Program-made: the position numbers and the translations under genes
Assembly (NCBI GenBank): GCA_002455215.1
Contig: DKKK01000032.1
Coordinates: forward strand, 32,899 to 38,667
Reading direction: 5' to 3'
DNA length: 5,769 nt
Source: Anaerolineales bacterium UBA6668
GTDB taxonomy: Bacteria > Chloroflexota > Anaerolineae > Anaerolineales > UBA6668
Shown: positions 1-5,606 of the stretch, one piece after another
How positions within the stretch are numbered: position 1 is the stretch's first letter
Layout of the letters: each line of letters starts with the position of its first letter
Notes under the pieces: model-generated
The model's database searches: none
Seen by the model: the letters and a program-made list of their open reading frames with translations, nothing else
Told to the model about the DNA's origin: nothing

Positions 1-782
1 TAGCGGTCGGCTGGGTTCTTGGCGGTTGCTTTTAACACGACCCCTTGCAAAACATCGGGGATATCTGGGCTAATTTGGCGTGGCATGGGCAGTGGGTCAC
101 TCACCACCTGAAGCATCACTGCCAAGGGCGTATCTGCTTTGAAAGGAAGCTGACCGGTGAGCATTTCGAACAGCACAATGCCCAGCGAGTACACATCACT
201 GGTTGCACCCACATTGCTACTGCCACGTGCTTGTTCGGGACTCATATAGGCAGGCGTGCCGATCCCCGTACCCGTCTCAGTCATTTTGTGGTCGGTATCT
301 ATCAACTTAGCGATGCCAAAATCGGTCAGAATCGCTTGCCCTTGCGGGGTAATCATAATATTACCGGGTTTAAGGTCGCGGTGAACGATGCCCCGCTGGT
401 GGGCAAAGTCGAGGGCACTGGCGACTTGGCTGAGAATTTTGCCAATATCGGCGAAGGGGCGCATTTGCCCGCGTTTTTCCAATACGGCTTTCAGGTCTTC
501 CCCTTCTAAAAATTCCATCACCATGTAATACAAACCGTTTTGTTCGCCAAAATCGTGGATTTGCACCACATTGGGGTGGCGCAAACTGGCGGCGGCTTGT
601 GCTTCGCGTTGGAAGCGCTCGCGAAAGCCCGCAGTGCCGGCAAACTCTGGGCGAATCACTTTCAGTGCGCGGTAGAGTGCCAGCCCCGGATGGTAGGCTT
701 TGTACACGTTTGCCATTCCGCCGCGCCCAAGTTGTTCAATAATTTGATAATTGCCAAGTGATGTGCCAACTAAATTTTGCAT
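1..782 (-). CDS. Eukaryotic-type serine/threonine protein kinase, N-terminal part (runs off left edge)
   Basis: This is a Hanks-type kinase that transfers phosphate from ATP to Ser/Thr residues of proteins. Reading from ATG at 782, the visible 260 codons cover almost exactly one catalytic domain. They show the glycine loop LGRGGMANVYKA (18-29), the ATP-anchoring lysine in ALK41, the alpha-C glutamate in RFQRE60, and the hinge region near MEFLEGEDL (89-97). The catalytic loop HRDLKPGN (134-141) has base D136, followed by DFG (154-156), the activation loop TGTGIGTPAYMSPEQ (170-184), DVYSLG (196-201) and the closing KNPADR (255-260). All catalytic residues are present, so it should be active. 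Family members of this kind usually continue into a transmembrane helix and PASTA or other sensor domains, but that part lies outside the window. There is no clear Shine-Dalgarno before the ATG. The start is supported because the kinase fold begins at about residue 10. Family assignment is very secure; the substrate is unknown. Confidence 0.95.
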   Translation of the reverse strand, partial: MQNLVGTSLGNYQIIEQLGRGGMANVYKAYHPGLALYRALKVIRPEFAGTAGFRERFQREAQAAASLRHPNVVQIHDFGEQNGLYYMVMEFLEGEDLKAVLEKRGQMRPFADIGKILSQVASALDFAHQRGIVHRDLKPGNIMITPQGQAILTDFGIAKLIDTDHKMTETGTGIGTPAYMSPEQARGSSNVGATSDVYSLGIVLFEMLTGQLPFKADTPLAVMLQVVSDPLPMPRQISPDIPDVLQGVVLKATAKNPADR

Positions 783-803
783 GGGGTTACCGCTGTATAA
801 AGA

Positions 804-832
804 ATAAGAAAGCTCGGCTGATGGGAAATCAA
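804..832 (-). promoter_or_regulatory. Possible sigma70-type promoter for the kinase gene
   Basis: On the minus strand, a -35-like TTGATT (832-827) is followed after 17 bases by a -10-like TCTTAT (809-804), each matching 4 of 6 consensus bases. A transcript would start about 15 bases before the kinase ATG. The spacing is ideal but both hexamers are imperfect, and such matches arise by chance in AT-rich gaps. Confidence 0.25.
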
Positions 833-848
833 ATATAACTGCCGAGAT
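811..848. repeat. Imperfect inverted repeat around the candidate kinase promoter -35
   Basis: The 10-base arms AGCTCGGCTG (811-820) and CTGCCGAGAT (839-848) pair at 8 of 10 positions, with a perfect core CTCGGC/GCCGAG and an 18-base spacer. One arm lies in the -35/-10 spacer of the candidate promoter and the other just upstream of its -35. That layout would suit a dimeric repressor, but the arms are short and the promoter itself is uncertain. Confidence 0.3.
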
Positions 849-872
849 TGGATGATAGATTGATACAAAAAC

Positions 873-922
873 GACTCGGAAATGTCATTCGTTCCCAAAA
901 GAGCAGGATTGAGTCGGAAATG
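873..922. repeat. Pair of 12-bp direct repeats GA[C/G]TCGGAAATG
   Basis: GACTCGGAAATG (873-884) and GAGTCGGAAATG (911-922) differ at one base and start 38 bp apart in the non-coding gap. They could be protein-binding half sites, as 38 bp is close to, though not exactly, an integral number of helical turns. No other copy was noticed in the window. Confidence 0.3.
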
Positions 923-998
923 GCAAGAAGTAGCACAGGTGATTTGGCAGATAGGGCATGGTTTCAAACGCACCGAACCCCGACCAGCCAAATGAAAG

Positions 999-2345
999 CT
1001 AGGCAAGTGCAATAGCGAATTTTGCACTGGTGCTGGCTTGTACTTGTTCAAGGGTTGCGCCGGGCATTAGCTCGGTGAGTGTCAATTGCCCATCAATGTA
1101 ACGGAATACTGCTAGGTCGGTAATGACCACTTTGACAGCATGAAGGGCAGTGAGCGGTAGCGTGCAGGTTGGAACAATTTTGGGTTTGCCATCTGGGCTA
1201 GTGTGTGTCATAGTGACAATCAACTTGCGTGCGCCGCTCGCTAAATCCATCGCGCCACCCACGCCTAGCAAGGGTTTGCCGGGCACTGCCCAATTGGCAA
1301 GATTGCCCGCTTCATCCACTTGCAGACCCCCCATCACTGCGGTATCTACGTGCCCGCCACGAATCATCGCAAATGAGAGCGCACTATCGAAGTAGCTGGC
1401 GCCGGGTAAGGCGGTGACGGGTTGTTTACCGGCATTGACCGGATACTCCATCGCGCCCCCTTCGGTTGGGGCGGGTCCAACACCCACCATGCCGTTTTCC
1501 GTGTGCAGGATAATGCCGTGTTCTGGGGTGATGAGATCTGCCACTAAGGTGGGTATGCCCACGCCTAAGTTGACCACTTCCCCAGCCGCCAGCTCTGCCA
1601 AAGCACGACTCGCCATCAGGTAGCGATTGTCCCCTTCCTTTTTGCCGGAAGCTTGCACCGAAGCGGAACTGCCCAAGTCTTCCGGGCGCATGGTGGCTTG
1701 TACCAGAATGTCCACATACAAACCCGGGGTGACAATTTCATCGGGATTTAAGTCCCCTACCGCCACAATTTCTTCCACTTCCACGATGACACAATCGGCG
1801 GCAGTTGCCATCAGCGGGTTAAAGTTGCGTTCGGTCATGCGATAGACTAAATTGCCAGCGGTATCAGCCTTCCATGCACGCAGGAGGGCGAAATCGGCAC
1901 GCAAGCCGGGTACAAATACTTGTTGAATGCCGTTGAGTATGCGCGTATCACTGCCTTCGGCAAGCACCGTACCGGCGCTGGTGGGGGTATAGAAACCGCC
2001 AATGCCCGCCCCGCCTGCCCGAATGGCTTCTGCTAAACTGCCTTGCGGAATCAATTGTACTTGCATGACTCCGCTTTGGGCGGCTTTTACGGCTTCGGGG
2101 TTGGATGTGAAGAAAGAGCCAATTGCTTTGCTGATTTGCCCATTGCGGAGCAAACGTCCGCCGCCTATGCCGGGTTCGCCCACATTGTTTGCAATGTAGG
2201 TCAGGTCGCGGGTGGGTAGTTCGGCAAGCGCGTGGAGTAAATGAACTGGGTTGCCAGTCATACCGAAGCCGCCGACCATTAGGCTGGCAGAATTCGGAAT
2301 ACGAGCGACTGCTTCTTGGAGAGAGAGAATTTCGGGGGACTTCAT
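999..2345 (-). CDS. 3-oxoacid CoA-transferase, fused A and B subunits (SCOT/AtoDA-like, family I)
   Basis: This 448-residue enzyme moves CoA from a donor such as succinyl-CoA or acetyl-CoA to a 3-oxoacid such as acetoacetate, linking ketone-body or short-chain acid use to central metabolism in the cytosol. The N-terminal half (about 1-216) is an A subunit: GGFGMTGNP (25-33), [12 protein letters not shown] (111-122), then [20 protein letters not shown] (158-177) and [15 protein letters not shown] (201-215). A polar linker follows at about 217-240. The B subunit begins near 242 and carries GVGIPT (261-266), the catalytic glutamate E283 in ENGMVGVGP (283-291), and [10 protein letters not shown] (363-372). 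E283 forms the glutamyl-CoA thioester in this family. Separate A and B genes are common in bacteria; here they are one chain, as in mitochondrial SCOT. The ATG at 2345 fits the family N-terminus, though no clear Shine-Dalgarno precedes it. The fold and reaction class are secure; the exact acid pair (succinyl, acetyl or butyryl) cannot be read from the sequence. Confidence 0.93.
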   Translation of the reverse strand: MKSPEILSLQEAVARIPNSASLMVGGFGMTGNPVHLLHALAELPTRDLTYIANNVGEPGIGGGRLLRNGQISKAIGSFFTSNPEAVKAAQSGVMQVQLIPQGSLAEAIRAGGAGIGGFYTPTSAGTVLAEGSDTRILNGIQQVFVPGLRADFALLRAWKADTAGNLVYRMTERNFNPLMATAADCVIVEVEEIVAVGDLNPDEIVTPGLYVDILVQATMRPEDLGSSASVQASGKKEGDNRYLMASRALAELAAGEVVNLGVGIPTLVADLITPEHGIILHTENGMVGVGPAPTEGGAMEYPVNAGKQPVTALPGASYFDSALSFAMIRGGHVDTAVMGGLQVDEAGNLANWAVPGKPLLGVGGAMDLASGARKLIVTMTHTSPDGKPKIVPTCTLPLTALHAVKVVITDLAVFRYIDGQLTLTELMPGATLEQVQASTSAKFAIALA

Positions 2346-2346
2346 A

Positions 2347-2433
2347 ATGGGAAACGTTAAAGAAGATTTTCTACAGTTGGCAACGGCAGAAATAGCGCTT
2401 ACCTTAGGGGAACACGCGTATTTTGCCGAATAG
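2347..2433 (+). CDS. Possible small ORF, 28 codons, function unknown
   Basis: An ATG at 2347 opens a 28-codon frame ending in TAG at 2431-2433. It starts one base after the divergent CoA-transferase start codon. A purine-rich GGGGGA (2334-2339) sits 7 bases upstream, a better ribosome-binding match than most genes here have, and a terminator-like hairpin begins 3 bases after the stop. The peptide ([20 protein letters not shown]..., ending AYFAE) is acidic and could form one amphipathic helix. It matches nothing I know. The frame continues open upstream as antisense to the CoA-transferase, so chance is a fair explanation, and the GGGGGA is itself part of the CoA-transferase coding sequence. 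Confidence 0.2.
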   Translation: MGNVKEDFLQLATAEIALTLGEHAYFAE

Positions 2434-2435
2434 CG

Positions 2436-2475
2436 AAGTGCGCCTTTTTAAGGGGAAAGCGCACTTTCTGTTTGT
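2436..2475 (+). terminator. Hairpin with weak T-tract, possible rho-independent terminator
   Basis: The arms AAGTGCGC (2436-2443) and GCGCACTT (2459-2466) are perfect 8-bp complements, and U-A and U-G pairs could extend the stem inward past one mismatch. The right arm is followed by TCTGTTTGT (2467-2475), 6 T in 9. The other strand has no T-run after the stem, so it would act on plus-strand transcripts: the 28-codon ORF, or antisense RNA coming from the CoA-transferase gene. The T-tract is interrupted, so efficiency is uncertain. Confidence 0.45.
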
Positions 2476-2574
2476 GTCGAATACAGCACGCGTAAAAATA
2501 TACAACGCTAAATCGTACCAATTCTAATTATACTCTCGTTTTGTTGGTAGAAAAGCTAGCGACACTCAGCGGGT

Positions 2575-2604
2575 TTGTACGCCGCTCATAAAAAATGGTT
2601 TAAA
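2575..2604 (+). promoter_or_regulatory. Possible promoter for the TIM-barrel/ftsZ genes
   Basis: TTGTAC (2575-2580) is followed after 18 bases by TTTAAA (2599-2604). The first matches the -35 consensus at 3 of 6 positions and the second matches the -10 consensus at 4 of 6, in an AT-rich setting. A transcript from here would begin near 2611 and include the palindrome at 2634-2649 in its leader. The hexamers are weak and this is only a candidate. Confidence 0.22.
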
Positions 2605-2633
2605 TTTCCCGTTCTATTCAACTCGGGTTCTAC

Positions 2634-2649
2634 TCGGCACACGTGCCGA
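2634..2649. promoter_or_regulatory. Perfect 16-bp palindrome, operator-like
   Basis: TCGGCAC (2634-2640), a 2-base spacer AC, and GTGCCGA (2643-2649) form a perfect 7-2-7 inverted repeat about 93 bases before the ATG of the TIM-barrel gene. The arm length and short spacer are typical of a site for a dimeric helix-turn-helix regulator. It is not followed by a T-run, so it is not a terminator. No second copy was noticed in the window. The right arm begins with a GTG that could be read as an earlier start of the downstream gene; I prefer the ATG at 2742. Confidence 0.45.
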
Positions 2650-2741
2650 ATCATAAGTTGTGTTTTTTCCTTAATCACAAAGGCGCAATTCCCATCTGTG
2701 TCGAAGATAGACTGGCACGTGGCTTGCACATTTCGCTCATC

Positions 2742-4046
2742 ATGAACAGTGAAACTCTTTCTTCTACCCATAAATTTGGACTACGTTATTTTTCTGATGA
2801 TTTACACTACCGTGTCGAAGATTTGCGGATATGGTTGCCGCAGTGGAAAACGCTCAATTGCCAGTGGTTGGTTTTGTATAGTACTCCTTGGCGTGCCATT
2901 CCCGAAGCGTTTTTAGCGCCCATCATTGAAAACGGCATCATTCCGGTCATTCAAATTCACCAATCGCCGATTGTCGCATTGCCTACGCGGGCGTTTGATA
3001 GTATTTTGGGCGCGTATGCTCGCTGGGGTGTGCGGCATGTGGTCTTTTTTGACCGTCCAAACCAGCGGCAACAGTGGTCGCAATCCCAATATATTGCCCA
3101 TGAATTGCCCCAACGCTTTTGGAACATCTGGCTTCCATTAGCCGAGCACGCCCGTGATTTTGGTTTTGCGCCGATTTTACCTGCGCTCGAACAAGGCGGC
3201 AGTTATTGGGATACCAGTTTTCTCACGGCATTGTTGAGCTTGGTGCGCCAGACTAGCCCACATTTGCTTAACGAACTGCAATTGGGGATTTATGCTTATA
3301 GCAACCATGCCAATGTGGATTGGGGTGCTGGGGGAGAAGCTCGTTGGCAAGCGACACGCCCGTACTTCACGCCAGCCGATAGCCAAGACCAGTTGGGGTT
3401 TCGTTCATTTGAGTGGTATGACCCAATTTGCCAGCGTGTTTTGGGACGTAGTTTGCCACAAATAATGTTGGGCGGTGGCTATCTGCCCGTAACTGATAGC
3501 AAACAAAGTGGGAACTTGCTCAGCCACAATCTTCACATCGCCAAGCAAGCACAAAACCCCCAAGCCTTGCCCGACTACCTGCTGAATGTCGCCTTGCCTA
3601 GCATGGATGGTGATAACCTGCCCGTTTTGTTTAATCAACATGCTCACCCGACTTCCCACGCCAAGCAGTTGCGCGAGTGGCTGGTAGGTAAGGCGACTCA
3701 CCGCCAGCCGAAAGATGCGATGTCACACACCGCGCACGGCTCGTCCAAACGGATGTCTCACTACGTCTTACTGCAACCCGCCGCATTGGGTGGGGCAAGT
3801 TGGCAGATGGAGGCGGCGCAAACCTTTGCCCAGCATTTTCAAGCAGTGTTGGGTTTTTCGGCTACCGAAGCGCAAAATGCACAGCAGGTGAGTCTCTTTG
3901 CAGAAGATTCCGAGCAAATTCGAGAAGTCTCAGCAAAATTGCAAAAATCAGGTTGCAAAACCGAACAAATTGTAGCCAGTTCGGCACGCAAATTGCAATC
4001 TATTGTGGGTAATCGCGTTCAAAAAAATCAAGCATTTCTTGGATAA
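2742..4046 (+). CDS. Unrecognised TIM-barrel-like (glycosidase-like) protein with C-terminal alpha/beta domain
   Basis: I cannot name this 434-residue protein. Residues about 12-315 alternate hydrophobic strands and helices as in a (beta/alpha)8 barrel of the glycoside hydrolase type: FGLRYF (12-17), CQWLVLYS (40-47), GIIPVIQIH (65-73), VRHVVFFDRPN (97-107), FAPILPALEQGGSYWD (142-157), LQLGIYAYSNH (179-189) and GFRSFEWYDP (219-228). Candidate acidic residues at strand ends include D104, E150, D157 and E224, but I cannot assign a catalytic pair. A polar linker (about 316-337) leads to a small domain (about 338-421) with HYVLLQPA, GFSATEAQNAQQVSLFAED and LQKSGCKTEQIV, which reads as beta-alpha-beta. 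There is no signal peptide or membrane segment, so it appears cytosolic. The ATG at 2742 is chosen because the fold starts about 12 residues later; the frame stays open to a GTG at 2643, but that extension overlaps the palindrome and looks non-conserved. No Shine-Dalgarno is evident at either start. The ftsZ start follows 7 bases after the stop, so the two are probably co-transcribed. Confidence 0.8.
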   Translation: MNSETLSSTHKFGLRYFSDDLHYRVEDLRIWLPQWKTLNCQWLVLYSTPWRAIPEAFLAPIIENGIIPVIQIHQSPIVALPTRAFDSILGAYARWGVRHVVFFDRPNQRQQWSQSQYIAHELPQRFWNIWLPLAEHARDFGFAPILPALEQGGSYWDTSFLTALLSLVRQTSPHLLNELQLGIYAYSNHANVDWGAGGEARWQATRPYFTPADSQDQLGFRSFEWYDPICQRVLGRSLPQIMLGGGYLPVTDSKQSGNLLSHNLHIAKQAQNPQALPDYLLNVALPSMDGDNLPVLFNQHAHPTSHAKQLREWLVGKATHRQPKDAMSHTAHGSSKRMSHYVLLQPAALGGASWQMEAAQTFAQHFQAVLGFSATEAQNAQQVSLFAEDSEQIREVSAKLQKSGCKTEQIVASSARKLQSIVGNRVQKNQAFLG

Positions 4047-4053
4047 CACTGTA

Positions 4054-5277
4054 ATGGAACAAATCGCCATGATTGCCGCAAACGAAAATCACAACACCGC
4101 AAGTCCCAATTCCTTTCGAACCTATCGCACGACCATTAAGGTTGTTGGGTTAGGGGGCGCTGGTGGCAATACCATCAACCGTCTGATGACTTTAAACTTG
4201 CCCGGTATTGAATTCATTAGTTGTAACACTGACGCACAGGCATTGGGGGTATCTACCGCCCATCGCAAGATTTTAATGGGAAACCAAGCAACGCGTGGCA
4301 TGGGTGCGGGTGGCAATCCCGAAGTTGGCAAAAAAGCCGCAGAAGAAAGTGTTGAAGAACTGCGTGCCGCCATGAAGAATGCCGATATGATATTTTTGAC
4401 TTGTGGTATGGGCGGGGGCACGGGCACAGGCAGTATCTCGGTAGCGGCTCGCATCGCCCGCGAATCTGGCGCTCTCACAGTGGGTGTGGTGACAACTCCT
4501 TTCGAATTTGAAGGCACGCCGCGCATGCGCAATGCTACCCATGGCATCAGTACCCTGCGCGAATATTGTGACACTCTGATAACCGTACCTAATCAAAAAT
4601 TGTTGAACATTGTGCCTAAGGACGGCACGATGGAATTGGCATTCCGCATATCGGACGAGATTTTGCGTCAAGCTATTCAAGGTGTTGCCGAATTGGTCAC
4701 CAGCACCGGTATCATTAACGTGGATTTTGCCGACATTCGCAATCTGATGTCCCTGCCCGGCGGCACACTACTGACGATTGGGCAGGGGAAGGGTGACAAA
4801 AAGTGCGAAATGGCAATCAATCGCGCACTGGGCAATTCCTTACTAGACCTAAATGACCTGGACAAGGCGAGCGGGATTTTGCTTTATTTTACGGGTGGGG
4901 AGGATTTGACCCTAGATGAAGTCATTACGGCTTGTCAACGTGTACGAGAAATCGCCAATCCCGCCGCAGATGTGAAATTTGGCTACACCAGTGATGCACG
5001 CTTCAATGGCAAGGCACAAATTATTTTGATTGCCACCGGCGTAGGTAGCACACCAAGCAAAAACTTTCCCGTTCAAGCCAAACCTGCAGTCGGTGTGGTT
5101 GAAACTCCTGCCGAACCGATTGAAGCAAACTCCCCCAAACTTTCTGCAATGGAGATGGATTGGGTAGTAAAGGATACTCAGGGACTGTCCGCTTCCAAAT
5201 TGTTGGCTTATGAAAACCTAGATATGCCTGCTTATTTACGCCGTGGTATCAACGTCAAGAGTGCATTTACCCGCTAG
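4054..5277 (+). CDS. ftsZ: Cell division GTPase FtsZ (divergent)
   Basis: FtsZ is the bacterial tubulin homologue that polymerises with GTP into the Z ring at the division site. All key elements are present in the 407 residues: GLGGAGGN (32-39), the loop at 76-99 with GNQATRGMGAGGNPE, the tubulin signature GGGTGTG (120-126), FEFEGTPR with E153 and R157 contacting GTP, N180 in VPNQKLL, D201, and the T7 loop NVDFAD with N222, D224 and D227 that completes GTP hydrolysis in the next subunit. A flexible linker (about 334-387) ends in the conserved tail peptide LDMPAYLRRG (389-398), the docking site for partners such as FtsA or SepF, then a short basic end (R396, R397, K402, R407). Odd points: the second half departs from well-studied FtsZ, for example VKFGYTSDARFNGKAQIILIATG (307-329, interrupting residues differ), and no ftsA or mur gene is next to it. 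ATG 4054 is preferred over an in-frame TTG at 4003; ATG 4069 is also possible. Only a weak GGA precedes it, consistent with translational coupling to the upstream gene. Confidence 0.96.
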   Translation: MEQIAMIAANENHNTASPNSFRTYRTTIKVVGLGGAGGNTINRLMTLNLPGIEFISCNTDAQALGVSTAHRKILMGNQATRGMGAGGNPEVGKKAAEESVEELRAAMKNADMIFLTCGMGGGTGTGSISVAARIARESGALTVGVVTTPFEFEGTPRMRNATHGISTLREYCDTLITVPNQKLLNIVPKDGTMELAFRISDEILRQAIQGVAELVTSTGIINVDFADIRNLMSLPGGTLLTIGQGKGDKKCEMAINRALGNSLLDLNDLDKASGILLYFTGGEDLTLDEVITACQRVREIANPAADVKFGYTSDARFNGKAQIILIATGVGSTPSKNFPVQAKPAVGVVETPAEPIEANSPKLSAMEMDWVVKDTQGLSASKLLAYENLDMPAYLRRGINVKSAFTR

Positions 5278-5311
5278 TTCTATAGCGCCGCTAGTTTGAT
5301 AGCGCCGCTAG
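5271..5311. repeat. 17-bp tandem repeat (about 2.4 copies) overlapping the ftsZ stop codon
   Basis: Units start at 5271, 5288 and 5305. The first two are 17 bases, CCGCTAGTTCTATAGCG and CCGCTAGTTTGATAGCG, differing at two positions; the third stops matching after CCGCTAG. The TAG in the first unit is the ftsZ stop. Each junction forms a small dyad TAGCG-C-CGCTA (5283-5293 and 5300-5310), and an alternative pairing ATAGC (5299-5303) with GCTAT (5311-5315) overlaps the second. The RNA could form short stems just before the ribosome-binding site of the next gene. Confidence 0.75.
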
Positions 5312-5322
5312 CTATGTAAAAC

Positions 5323-5332
5323 GGAGTGGAAC
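5323..5332 (+). promoter_or_regulatory. Shine-Dalgarno site of the 78-residue gene
   Basis: GGAG at 5323-5326 (within ACGGAGTGGAAC) lies 6 bases before the ATG at 5333. It is the only good canonical ribosome-binding match before a predicted gene start in the window, so it supports that start well. Confidence 0.7.
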
Positions 5333-5569
5333 ATGAATCTACCAGAATCCGTCATTGAAGAAGTTACTCGCCGCGTTTATCGTGAATACCCGGCAGTTGC
5401 GGGCTGTTCCCCAAAAATTCGGACACATGACAGGGGGAATGGCGTTTCCAGTTACACCCTGAGTTATCGGGGATTTGTTGAAGTGGAAGGTGGTATCAAA
5501 ATGCCGGTATCGGTTAATGTTTCGTTAGATACCTTCGGAAAGGTTGTCAAAATCACCAGTTCCAAATAG
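5333..5569 (+). CDS. Small conserved-looking protein of unknown function, 78 residues
   Basis: I cannot assign a family with certainty. The protein starts with a charged helix (PESVIEEVTRRVYREYPAVAG, about 4-24, in two segments), then SPKIR, and a C-terminal half that alternates like a small beta sheet: SSYTLSYRGFVEV (39-51), KMPVSVNVSLD (56-66) and KVVKITSSK (70-78). The last strand pair resembles a 'V.V..D..GKV.K.S.S' ending I associate with small hypothetical proteins of Anaerolineae-like bacteria, which is recollection rather than a match I can show. It has no signal peptide or membrane segment and only one cysteine (C25). A clear Shine-Dalgarno supports the start. It lies 55 bases after ftsZ and 37 bases before a lipoprotein gene on the same strand, so it may be part of the same transcript. 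The codon pattern and start signal make it a believable gene. Confidence 0.8.
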   Translation: MNLPESVIEEVTRRVYREYPAVAGCSPKIRTHDRGNGVSSYTLSYRGFVEVEGGIKMPVSVNVSLDTFGKVVKITSSK

Positions 5570-5606
5570 AATATATGTTCTAGTTTGTTCGATAATTTTT
5601 TGTACC

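Larger units (their letters stand above)
783..998. other. Intergenic region upstream of the kinase gene
   Basis: This 216-base gap lies between the stop of the CoA-transferase and the start of the kinase, both on the minus strand. I see no convincing gene. Short reading frames cross it, but their peptides are rich in low-complexity and Cys/His/Leu runs and match no family I know. It holds a candidate promoter and an imperfect inverted repeat near the kinase start, and a 12-bp direct repeat further up. I found no GC-rich hairpin plus T-run behind the CoA-transferase stop, so read-through into the kinase cannot be excluded. Confidence 0.6.
2346..2741. other. Divergent intergenic region between the CoA-transferase and the TIM-barrel/ftsZ genes
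   Basis: This 396-base stretch should hold the promoters for both the leftward CoA-transferase and the rightward gene set. It contains a possible 28-codon ORF (2347-2433), a hairpin with weak T tract (2436-2475), an AT-rich promoter-like stretch (about 2490-2610) and a perfect palindrome (2634-2649). A TATACT hexamer at 2529-2534 resembles a -10 box but has no -35 partner at normal spacing. For the leftward gene I found only a lone -35-like TTGCCA (2378-2373, minus strand) without a good -10. Confidence 0.6.

Noticed and set aside
45..761. Plus-strand frames of 154 and 73 codons across the kinase gene
   Set aside because: They are antisense shadows of the kinase, whose catalytic motifs read cleanly on the minus strand.
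770..1051. 93-codon minus-strand frame between the CoA-transferase and the kinase
   Set aside because: It overlaps the CoA-transferase 3' end in another frame and the kinase start, has no ribosome site, and the peptide resembles no known protein.
2643..2741. N-terminal extension of the TIM-barrel protein from GTG at 2643
   Set aside because: The 33 extra residues show no fold or signal feature, the GTG is part of a palindrome, and the barrel's first strand begins 12 residues after the ATG at 2742. The extension remains possible but less likely.
2698..2822. Exact 11-bp direct repeat GTGTCGAAGAT at 2698-2708 and 2812-2822
   Set aside because: The second copy is in coding sequence for Val-Glu-Asp and the length is within chance; no extension or further copies were seen.
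4003..4053. FtsZ start at TTG 4003
   Set aside because: It would overlap the end of the upstream gene by 44 bases and add residues not typical of FtsZ; the ATG at 4054 gives a normal short variable N-terminus.
4122..4680. Long minus-strand reading frames inside ftsZ (150 and 135 codons)
   Set aside because: They lie antisense to a certain gene, overlap each other, and have compositions (Pro/Ser/Val or Cys/His/Arg rich) expected from complementing a GC-rich coding frame.
5567..5582. TAGAA-TATATG-TTCTA inverted repeat followed downstream by a T6 run
   Set aside because: The stem is five A/T-rich pairs and the T-run is not adjacent, so it is too weak to call a terminator.
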